A model generated the notes under the pieces. The model searched no databases. It saw only the letters and a list, made by a program, of their open reading frames with translations, and was not told where the DNA came from. The position numbers and the translations under genes are program-made. DNA of 64,000 bases. It comes from Fibrobacter sp. GTDB taxonomy: Bacteria > Fibrobacterota > Chitinivibrionia > Chitinivibrionales > Chitinispirillaceae. The DNA lies in assembly GCA_012519985.1 (NCBI GenBank), contig JAAYPC010000079.1:62001-126000 (forward strand). Reading direction: 5' to 3'. This document shows positions 34,252 through 42,900 of the stretch, in pieces (positions within the stretch are counted from its first letter, which is position 1; every line of letters starts with the position of its first letter).

Positions 34252-35069
34252 TCCGAAATCTTCTCTTTTAATTTCTTTTCGACCACCGAAATCAGAGTCA
34301 TATTGGAGAATGCGCAACCGGAGCAATGGCCTTTAAGTTCCACCAGAACGTCGTTGCCATCGATATCGACCAGTTCACATGAGCCGCCATCCTGAGCCAG
34401 AACCGGGTTAACGTCTTCTTTGAGAACTGTGCGGATTTTATCGATTTTCTGAAGAGTGGTGAGTCTGACCGGTTCTGTTTTAGTTTCTTTTTGGGTCATA
34501 TTTCCCAGGGTAGAATCGATGATTTTCTGGATCTCATCCCTGCAGCCTCCGCATCCGCCCCCGGCTTTAGTGAAATTGGTGACGTCATCAACGGTTTTAA
34601 GGCCGTTTTCGATGACTGCTTTCTCTATCTCTTTGTCGGTGATTCCAAAGCAGGTACAGACGACATGCCCTTCTTTGTGTGCCTGGGGAGAGATTTTGCC
34701 TCCGCTTTCAAAAAAAGAGATTGCAGCTTCCAGAGCTTCCTGCCCCATCACACTGCAATGCATTTTTTCTCTGGGAAGTCCACCCAGTGCATCGGCTATA
34801 TCCTTGTTGGTTATTTTTTTGATTTCATCCAGGGTTTTGCCTTTACACATTTCAGTAAGTACTGAAGCAGATGCGATAGCACTTCCGCAACCGAATGTTT
34901 TGAAACGTATATCTTCGACTTTACCATCCTTGTCCAGTTTAAAAGTCAAACGTAGTGCATCACCGCAAGTAATATTTCCTATTTCTCCGAAACCATCAGG
35001 GTTCTCGATCTCACCCACATTGCGGGGATGCAGGTAATGGTCACGAACTTTTTCAGTATAATTCCACAT
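34227..35069 (-). CDS. nifU: NifU-type iron-sulfur cluster scaffold
   Basis: A 280-residue three-domain protein as in nitrogen-fixing bacteria and Epsilonproteobacteria. The IscU-like domain (1-125) has the cluster cysteines in GNITCGDALRL, KTFGCGSAIAS and EKMHCSVMG. The central BFD-type domain (about 132-185) has VVCTCFG and GGGCGGCRDE. The C-terminal NifU/Nfu domain has GHCSGCAFSNMTL. It assembles and delivers Fe-S clusters. No nifS lies adjacent, so the cysteine desulfurase is elsewhere. No nif genes are in the window, so housekeeping use is likely. CAGGAGT precedes the ATG. It follows the DHH gene by 26 nt. Confidence 0.92.
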   Translation of the reverse strand: MWNYTEKVRDHYLHPRNVGEIENPDGFGEIGNITCGDALRLTFKLDKDGKVEDIRFKTFGCGSAIASASVLTEMCKGKTLDEIKKITNKDIADALGGLPREKMHCSVMGQEALEAAISFFESGGKISPQAHKEGHVVCTCFGITDKEIEKAVIENGLKTVDDVTNFTKAGGGCGGCRDEIQKIIDSTLGNMTQKETKTEPVRLTTLQKIDKIRTVLKEDVNPVLAQDGGSCELVDIDGNDVLVELKGHCSGCAFSNMTLISVVEKKLKEKISDQLNVRLA

Positions 35070-35095
35070 ACATTACTCCTGTCAAATTGATGGAT

Positions 35096-36142
35096 TTACA
35101 AGAGATTCTCCTGAGGAACTCCAGAAATCCCGAAAACTTCTTTTATGGTATATTCGAATTTCTCCAAGACTTTATTTGCATTATCTGCTTCTATGGGGAT
35201 TCTTCCTGCGGCTACCCTGGAGTGACCGCCGCCGCTTCCACCCAGAATCGCTGCCAATTTTTCTGCGTTTGCTCCGGCGCTATCATCATTTTTTGATCTT
35301 AAAGAGTAGAAGATCTGATTTTTAAAAAGTCCGGAGCAAATCATCCATTCCAGTTTCTCCAGACTATGGAAAAGGTCTGCCATTTCGGCAATGTAGTCAG
35401 GAGTAGAGACAACCCCCAGGTGAGTGTATCCCACGGTGTCATAAGTTACTGCTGATTCAGCAGCTTTGTGAATAATTTTAAAAAATTCTACGTCACGGTC
35501 AGGGTTTTCAATCCTTGACAGTAATCGGTGGTCCATGATATCAAAAAGATATTTGTAGCATTCGAGATCATCGGGAGATACTTCTCTGCGCATATCTCCG
35601 GTATCGGTTTTTATACCATAAAAGAGAGCAGTAGCCAGCTTAGGTGTGATGGGGCAATGGGCTTCCAGCAGGTATTTGGTAATAATGGTGGATGTTGCGC
35701 CAAAATCTTTTCTTATATCAAAGAAGTATGTTGATCCTGGAATGGGGTCATTTGGATGGTGGTCTATGACTGCATCTACAGGGGTTGAGATCGGAAGAGA
35801 GACATTCCCCTTGCCAGGGAAAGAGTCTACCAGGATGATCTTTTCAAAATCTTCGATTTCAGTTAGTACAAAAGGTACTGTTTTAATGTTCAGAAAGCGG
35901 ATCATGGCACGGTTTTCTGCTCTTCCCACAAAGCCCCCAAAAGAAATAATTGAGGATTTTATGCCCCAGAAGGAGAGTAGATCAGAGACACCAAATGCTG
36001 AAGCGAGACAATCCGGATCTGGGTAGTCGTGGGTAAGGACAAGCACCGAGGAAGCTGGAATGATGTGGTTTTTTAATTCTTCAATCTTTTCTGCAAAATC
36101 ACCAGAATGATTCTTAGGAGTGTTGTTACAGTTATCCGTCAT
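35096..36142 (-). CDS. DHH/DHHA1 phosphoesterase (NrnA-like)
   Basis: A 348-residue protein with the DHH family motifs: LVLTHDYPDPDCLAS (motif I), ILVDSFPG, DAVIDHHPND (DHH, motif III) and the DHHA1 end GGSGGGHSRVAAGRI. Related NrnA enzymes degrade 2-5 nt RNA and dephosphorylate pAp, and others hydrolyse c-di-AMP or c-di-GMP-derived pGpG. No CBS or PAS regulatory domains are present, so a stand-alone NrnA-like role is the best guess. It is followed by nifU on the same transcript. Confidence 0.85.
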   Translation of the reverse strand: MTDNCNNTPKNHSGDFAEKIEELKNHIIPASSVLVLTHDYPDPDCLASAFGVSDLLSFWGIKSSIISFGGFVGRAENRAMIRFLNIKTVPFVLTEIEDFEKIILVDSFPGKGNVSLPISTPVDAVIDHHPNDPIPGSTYFFDIRKDFGATSTIITKYLLEAHCPITPKLATALFYGIKTDTGDMRREVSPDDLECYKYLFDIMDHRLLSRIENPDRDVEFFKIIHKAAESAVTYDTVGYTHLGVVSTPDYIAEMADLFHSLEKLEWMICSGLFKNQIFYSLRSKNDDSAGANAEKLAAILGGSGGGHSRVAAGRIPIEADNANKVLEKFEYTIKEVFGISGVPQENLL

Positions 36143-36222
36143 AGTTTAATTTGTTGTCCCAGGTCCGGTTTTTAAATTTTGCACAGATGATCATTCTTTC
36201 CCCATAAAGGGGAATATTATAT

Positions 36223-36250
36223 TTGCAATAAGGACCTTGTTTAATATAAT
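36223..36250 (+). promoter_or_regulatory. Sigma-70-type promoter for the phosphoesterase gene
   Basis: TTGCAA (36223-36228) and TATAAT (36245-36250) are 16 bases apart. The predicted start point falls in the direct repeat at 36251-36280. Confidence 0.5.
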
Positions 36251-36280
36251 ATATGATTTTGAAGAATATGATTTTGAAGA
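36251..36280. repeat. 15-bp direct repeat, two copies
   Basis: Two perfect tandem copies of ATATGATTTTGAAGA (36251-36265 and 36266-36280), directly after the -10 box. It may be a slippage duplication. Confidence 0.8.
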
Positions 36281-36344
36281 GTAAGCCATTTTTAGAAGTG
36301 AACCAGATCTCTAATCACAGACTATCTGGAAACGGGTAAAACTA

Positions 36345-37076
36345 ATGAGGTATGCAATAATTTCTGATATCCATGGAAATCTAGAGGCGCTTATTGCTGT
36401 CCTCAATGATATCCGTGAAAAATCGATTGATTCAGTAATCTGTCTGGGTGATATCGTAGGTTACTACCCTGATCCTGAGAGGTGTGTTGAGCTGGTAAAA
36501 GAGAACGTGGATCTGTGCGTAGCCGGTAATCATGATTATGCGGCTATCGGCAAGATCGATACTCAGAATTTTACTTTTCATGCATTTGCAGCCATGGAAT
36601 GGACAAAACAGAATATTTCTGTTTCTGCGCAGCAGTATCTTTCATCTCTTCCGCTAACTATAGAAAAGGATGAGATGTTTTTTACCCACTCTTCACCTTC
36701 CAACCCACAGGAATGGGTTTATGTTTTCCCTGACAGTGAAGATGCCGTATTTGAAGCTTTTAACAGCCTGGTTCATCCATTGAATTTCATTGGCCACACC
36801 CATTGGCCATCAATACTTATTCAGGATAATGAGAAGATAATTCTTCATTCCGATCACCGGATAAAAGTCAATAAGGGCAACTATTATCTTATCAACGTGG
36901 GAAGCGTAGGACAGCCCAGAGATTTTGATTCGCGTTCATGTTATGCTATATTTGACTCCGAATCCTCAGAGTTAAGTCTTTTACGGGTGAAATATAATTA
37001 CCGGGAAACTCAGAAAAAAATAAAGGAAAATCATCTTCCGCTTTTCCTGGCAGAACGTCTGGAAAGAGGGAGATGA
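36345..37076 (+). CDS. Calcineurin-like metallophosphoesterase (YfcE-like)
   Basis: A 243-residue protein. The metal-binding motifs are all visible: AIISDIHGN, CLGDIVGYYPDP, VAGNHDYA, FFTHSSP and FIGHTHWPS. It ends in INVGSVGQPRDFDSR, typical of the YfcE/YvnB-type phosphodiesterase and Ap4A-hydrolase-like families. It has no signal peptide, so it acts in the cytoplasm. Substrate is not determined. It has a good promoter candidate upstream and is divergent to the NrnA-like gene. The next gene starts 108 nt after its end. Confidence 0.88.
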   Translation: MRYAIISDIHGNLEALIAVLNDIREKSIDSVICLGDIVGYYPDPERCVELVKENVDLCVAGNHDYAAIGKIDTQNFTFHAFAAMEWTKQNISVSAQQYLSSLPLTIEKDEMFFTHSSPSNPQEWVYVFPDSEDAVFEAFNSLVHPLNFIGHTHWPSILIQDNEKIILHSDHRIKVNKGNYYLINVGSVGQPRDFDSRSCYAIFDSESSELSLLRVKYNYRETQKKIKENHLPLFLAERLERGR

Positions 37077-37184
37077 TTCCACTTTCAGATGTGGCTGACC
37101 TAACATAATCTTCTGTCAGGATCAGATTTCAAGGAAATGCCTCTCTTTATTTCAAATCCTCTATTCAAAATCGGTTCATAATAC

Positions 37185-39734
37185 ATGGAAAAACTCTCAG
37201 ACATTATCGAAAGAAAACTTCTTCCTTTTGTGGAAAAACCGCTGCGCTATACAGGCGCCGAACTGAACATAATAAGAAAAAACACTGATGCCATTGATCT
37301 GCATGGAGTGCTGTGCTTTCCTGACCTCTATGATATTGGTATGTCACATTTCGGGTTACAGATACTCTATCATATTGTGAACAAGAGGGAAAGATGGGCA
37401 CTTTCAAGAAGTTTTGCTCCCTGGAGTGATGCTGAAAAGCTGATGCGGGATCTGAAAATCCCGCTTTATACACTGGAGTATTATTCTCCGGTCAAAGATG
37501 CCGACTGGGTGGGCTTTTCTGTACAGTATGAGCTGCAATTTACAAATCTGGTCAATATGCTGGATCTTGCCGGTATTCATGTTTTCAGTAACGAAAGAGA
37601 GGAGCATGAGCCGCTTATAATTGCTGGAGGCCCTTGTGTGTCAAACCCCGAACCGCTGGCACCTTTTGTGGATGCTTTTGCTCTGGGAGATGGTGAACAG
37701 ACGATAGTCAGTATCTGCACGGTTCTGGAAAAAGCCAAAAAAGAGGGCTTGCCCAGACAAAAGAAAATAGAGCTGCTTTCAGAAATACACGGAGTGTATG
37801 TTCCCTCTCTTGTCCAGACACAAAAAGTCGGGAATTATGTTGTTCCTGTTGATGGACAAAGGGTGGTTACTGCTGCAAAAATCGCTTCTTTGGATACTGA
37901 AAACTATCCTGAAAAACCGGTTGTTCCTCTGATCGAAGTCGTTCACTCCAGACTGGCGGTTGAAGTGATGCGGGGCTGCACCAGGGGGTGCAGATTCTGT
38001 TCGGCGGGAATCAATTATCGGCCGGTAAGGGAGAGGACTGTCCGGGATATTATGGAGCAGATTCGTTGTGGAGTCGATTCTACCGGATGGAAGGATGTGG
38101 GTTTACTTAGTCTTTCTACCGCTGATTATTCCTGTTTTTCCACACTTCTGGGAGAAGCCCGGAAGGTAAAGCACCGCAAGCATGTTTCTCTTGGGCTGCC
38201 TTCAACCAGAATCGATGCGCTCTCCGAGCAGCAACTGGAATTATATGAGAGTGTTACCTCGACTTCTTCCATAACTATTGCACCGGAAGCAGGAAGCATG
38301 AGGTTGCGTAAGGTGATCAACAAGGATTTTACTGATGAAATTATTTTTGAAACAGTAAAACGACTATTGGACCGCAACGTTCAGACACTTAAACTCTACT
38401 TTATGGTAGGGCTTCCAACTGAAACGATGGAAGATATAGATGCGATCGTACAGATGGTTTCTGCGATTTCAGTCATGGTTCGGAAAAAGTCGAGAAGAAG
38501 AGTGGTGCATGTGGCTATTTCGCCCTTTTCACCCAAGGCTCATACTCCATTTGGAAGAGAACCCATGGCAAGTGTTGATACTCTGCTGCAAAGAAGCATT
38601 TACATAAAACGTGCATTATGGTCTTTTAAAAACACTAAAGTTTCTTATCGGGACCCACAAATAACTCTTCTGGAAACAGTTATGGCCAGGGGAGACAGGA
38701 CTGTGGGGCAATTGATTTATGAGGCCTGGAGAAGCGGAGCCCGCTTTGATGGCTGGGATGAATGTTTCAATGTGGATAGGTGGACTTCTGCAGCAAGTAA
38801 ATTGGGGGTGAATCCGGAAATTTATCTGCAAAGGATACCTGTAACCATGAAACTCCCGTGGGCAGCGGTTTCGACCGGAGTATCTGAAGAGTTTCTTTTG
38901 GGTGAAGCAGAAAAGGCCATGCAGCAGATTATAACCGCGGATTGCCGTAAAGATGGATGTAAGGGATGCGGTGTGTGCAATAGTCAGATAAAAAACAATC
39001 TGCAACATGATGAGTTCCCGGAGGAACAGCCTGCAGATGCAGATAAAGCTTCTTTGAGAAAAACTTCCGATCAGGGGGTGTTTTCTTATCGTTTTATTTA
39101 CCAGAAAACCGGATCATTGCGATTTTTAGGACACATGGACATGGTTGCTTTGTTTCATCGTGCTTTCCAGATGTCTGAAGTAAAGCTGGCGTACTCCAAT
39201 GGTTTTAATCCTCATGCCAGGATATCTTTTGGTCCACCTCTTCCTTTTGCGGTCTCAGGAGAGAGGGAAGCTTTTGATATAGTGACAACGGAACAATTTG
39301 ATAAAGATGTCCGTATCATTAATTCATTTCTACCAGAGGAACTTAGAATCACCGGTTTTTATCAATTAACGGACAGGGAAGCATCACTGAACTCATCAAT
39401 TGTTGCTGCCAAGTATTGTTTTGAAATTCCGCTTGCTAACCGCAGTGATCTGATAGAAGAAAGAATCGAAGGTTTGCTTTCCAGGGAACATGCAGAAATT
39501 ATTGTTGAAAAAAAAGGTGAAAAGAGGATAAAAGATGTGAGACCTGGAATACTGGAGCTTAAAGAGAATAGTGATGACTCAGGGTTTTATGCGCTGCTTT
39601 CGCTCAAACCACCTAATTCCTGTAAACCATCAGAACTGGTTTCTTTATTGTATCCAGAACTCGTTTTTACTGATTTTATGGTTACAAGAAGTAATTGTTT
39701 TATTCTAAGTCATGATACTTATGAGCCTCTGTGA
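37185..39734 (+). CDS. Radical SAM protein (TIGR03960-like) fused to DUF2344
   Basis: An 849-residue protein. The N-terminus (LCFPDLYDIGMSHFGLQILYHIVN...SVQYEL) is a B12-binding-type domain (about 30-210). The radical SAM site CTRGCRFC is near residue 265, and a four-cysteine cluster CRKDGCKGCGVC lies near 587-598. The C-terminal DUF2344 domain (about 630-849) begins YRFIYQKTGSLRFLGHMDMVALFHRA and contains NPHARISFGPPLP. Some bacteria have the two parts as separate neighbouring genes. The function is unknown; a role in RNA modification has been suggested because the gene often lies beside ribosome and RNase E/G genes. It is not adjacent to them here. Confidence 0.85.
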   Translation: MEKLSDIIERKLLPFVEKPLRYTGAELNIIRKNTDAIDLHGVLCFPDLYDIGMSHFGLQILYHIVNKRERWALSRSFAPWSDAEKLMRDLKIPLYTLEYYSPVKDADWVGFSVQYELQFTNLVNMLDLAGIHVFSNEREEHEPLIIAGGPCVSNPEPLAPFVDAFALGDGEQTIVSICTVLEKAKKEGLPRQKKIELLSEIHGVYVPSLVQTQKVGNYVVPVDGQRVVTAAKIASLDTENYPEKPVVPLIEVVHSRLAVEVMRGCTRGCRFCSAGINYRPVRERTVRDIMEQIRCGVDSTGWKDVGLLSLSTADYSCFSTLLGEARKVKHRKHVSLGLPSTRIDALSEQQLELYESVTSTSSITIAPEAGSMRLRKVINKDFTDEIIFETVKRLLDRNVQTLKLYFMVGLPTETMEDIDAIVQMVSAISVMVRKKSRRRVVHVAISPFSPKAHTPFGREPMASVDTLLQRSIYIKRALWSFKNTKVSYRDPQITLLETVMARGDRTVGQLIYEAWRSGARFDGWDECFNVDRWTSAASKLGVNPEIYLQRIPVTMKLPWAAVSTGVSEEFLLGEAEKAMQQIITADCRKDGCKGCGVCNSQIKNNLQHDEFPEEQPADADKASLRKTSDQGVFSYRFIYQKTGSLRFLGHMDMVALFHRAFQMSEVKLAYSNGFNPHARISFGPPLPFAVSGEREAFDIVTTEQFDKDVRIINSFLPEELRITGFYQLTDREASLNSSIVAAKYCFEIPLANRSDLIEERIEGLLSREHAEIIVEKKGEKRIKDVRPGILELKENSDDSGFYALLSLKPPNSCKPSELVSLLYPELVFTDFMVTRSNCFILSHDTYEPL

Positions 39735-39797
39735 TAACCGGTAATTGAGGGAGTTTTATTATCTGTAGAAAAATTAGCCGGATACTGTATTTCTACC

Positions 39798-39840
39798 TTG
39801 ACTTGCCAGTACCATATTAATATAATGGATATTCGATATC
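39798..39840 (+). promoter_or_regulatory. Near-consensus sigma-70 promoter with a dyad at the start point
   Basis: TTGACT (39798-39803) and TATAAT (39821-39826) are separated by exactly 17 bases. GATAT-TCG-ATATC (39828-39840) covers the expected start point and could be an operator. The leader to the ATG at 39966 is about 130 nt. Confidence 0.7.
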
Positions 39841-39965
39841 GAGGATTTTCCTGCAAAATCGATCATGATTTCGGTAATTACTGCCTTATAAACAAACCCG
39901 TGGCCTGTGATGGTTGACCCCAGACTTCCGGATTTAAAACGGGTGTACAGGGAAGGTAAAGTTTT

Positions 39966-42900
39966 ATGGCCAGCAGTGAATATGAGATTGTGAATTGTTT
40001 ACTTAGCAATGACAATCACCGGCTATGCGTTGTCAAGTCTAAGAGTGGAAACGAACAGTATTTAATGAAATTCTGTGAGATAGATGATTCTGCTCTTGAC
40101 TTGGGAAAAAGAAACCGCTACAAGCGTGAGCTTGAATTTATAAGTATCTTTGATCATCCAAACATTTTCAAGCCACTCTCCTCTGAAAACATAGAAACCT
40201 CGGTATCCATTATCTATCCCTACCGCAAAGGTACAACACTGCAGAGATTCTTTGCTGCAAAAGTTAATCTGAACATAGCTGAAAAATTAAAAATGATGAT
40301 TCAGCTTGTGGAAGCTCTTGAACATATACATTCCCGCGGTATTGTTCATGGAGATCTTCACCCTGGCAACATCTTTGTCAGGGAAGACAGGCAGGTAGAG
40401 ATTTATGATTTCAGCATGTGTATGACGGAAGAGGAATCTTCACGCAGACAGGATGGACTGGTTACTGGTACATATCCTTATCTGTCTCCAGAACAGACCG
40501 GATTTACCAGATTTAAAGTGGATACCAGATCAGATCTTTACTGCGCAGGAATAATACTCTATGAGCTCCTGTCGAACCGGTTCCCATTTGCGGTTACTAC
40601 AAACACCATTGAGGAACTGCTGGATTTCATGCTTAAAACAGAACTGGAGCCAGTTCGCAGCATTCCCTATTACATAAATGAAATACTGTTAAAAGCACTT
40701 CGCTCCACACCGGAAGAGCGTTATCAGACTGCAAGCGGTTTAAAGTATGATCTGAAAACAGCCCTGGGCATTATTCAAAATCAAAATGAGATTAAAGAGT
40801 TTATCCCTGGAGAAAAAGATACCATTATCGCAGTCAGCAGATTGCACTTTTTTATAGCACGGGAAAGGGAGATCGAAACTCTTAGCAAGGGCCTTTTGGC
40901 TTTAAGACAGAAGGAAAAATCTTCTTTTTTAATTACTGGTGGAGCTGGTATTGGCAAAACTGAAATAATACGGAAATTTCTGTCAAAAGAAGAGATCGAT
41001 TCTGTATATGTCGTTTCTGCCAGATGTAATAGATTTACCCCCAATCAACCTTATTCTACTGTTCGAAGTTTAATGCTTGATTTTATTGCTAAGATTCAGG
41101 ACAAAGATTCAAGAGACAAGATAGTATTAAGAGATCGTCTGAATGCTTTGTTTATGGAATATTCAGGAATTATTTGTTCGGTAATTCCTGAAATGAAAAG
41201 CTATTTTGATTCGATTCAGACAAACGAGCAGGTGCAAAAAGAATGGGGAGCAGAAAGAATTTCTCACATACTGGTATCGATGCTGGATATGATTTGCCAT
41301 TCGTTTCCGGTGATTTTTGTCATTGATGATTTGCAATGGATTGACTCACTCTCCATCAATCTTCTGTTGAAATTCAAGCGTAGTGATTCTGCAAAAATGC
41401 TGATCTTTGCTTGTAAGACTGAAAGCAAAGGAAACAGGCACATCTTTAAATATTCTCTGGCAGAAATTGCTGATAAAATGATGGAGATTCAGCCTTTCTC
41501 CAGAAATGAAACAGTATGGCTGATATATTCGATATTTGATCAGGTAAAAAATGAAGAGATCCTGGTAGACACGCTTGAGCATAAATGCAAAGGCAATCCT
41601 TTTATGCTTATTCAGATGCTGAGATATCTGCTGGATTCTTCTATAATAAAAAAAGAAAAAGAAAACTGGATTTTTGTACCTGAGTTGGTAAGTGAAATTC
41701 CTGGAAATCTGGATTCTGCAAGTCTTATTAAGCACAAAATTGCGAATTTATCGGAAAGGGAGCAGCATTACCTGAAGATTGGTTCGATGATGGGTGGGCG
41801 CATAGAGTTGCAGATTTTAGAGGAAGTTGGTGGTTTTGATGAATCACAGTCCAAATCTATACTAAAGAAGCTGGAATCCGAAGGGTTTCTGATCACAAAC
41901 TTCAAAGGCGAAGTAAGATTTGCACATGATAAAATACAGGAAGTTCTGCTTACAAGCATACCCGAAGAGGAAAAGGCTTTTATTTATGAGGCACTGGCTC
42001 AGGAGTACGAGGCTTTAAGCGACACAAAAGTGGAGTATCTGTTTGATGCCGCTGAAACTTTTCGCAAAACCAAAAGGCTGGACAAGGCGGTAGAGCTTTG
42101 CGAAAAGGCAGCCAGATATGCGGTGGAAAAAGCTGCTTATGAACTGGCCATCACATACTACTGCAATGCACTGGGCCTGATAGAGCAAATCTGCAGAAGC
42201 GGCAGCACTGTAATTTATGACAAAAGGAAGATAGAACTTGCTCTTGCAGAAGCATTGATGCTTAACGGTAAATATGAACAGGCTTTGCTTCTATACAATA
42301 ATCACTGCATCAATAAAGAAGAAAAATCGATTGAAGATTGTGAAATTATTTTCAGAGTAGGCTGCATTCACCTGAATATCGGTGAATATCTGCAAGCTCA
42401 GGACTGTTTTCACAACGCACTTACCATTCTCAAAATACCATTCTGTAACAGAAAATCCGGTTTCCTTTTTAACATTTTTGTTCAGATGATTTATCATTTT
42501 GTTTTGCGTTCACCTGTAAGGTATTTAATAATTAAAAAGGATGATCCACGAAAAAGGCTGGCAGTAAAGATCCTCAATAAATATTCTTACGCACTCTACT
42601 ATACAGATATCAGTTCCTGTTTTTATCCACATTTTCTGGCTTTGAACATTTCCAGGACTTTACCTGATTGTACTGAAAAGATGGAAATTTCGCTGCAGCA
42701 TGCTGTTATTGCTTATAGGATATATTTCAAATACAAGGTGTTTGGCAAGCTCGAAAAGATATTTGATTACATTAAAAAAACGGGTAATAAGAGTCTGATT
42801 GCCAGCACAAAAGCAATCAGCGGAATACTGCATTATTACCGTGCAAACTGGAAAGATGCCGAAGACACTCTGCTGGAGAGTGTTGGAGAATTTAAGGCTA

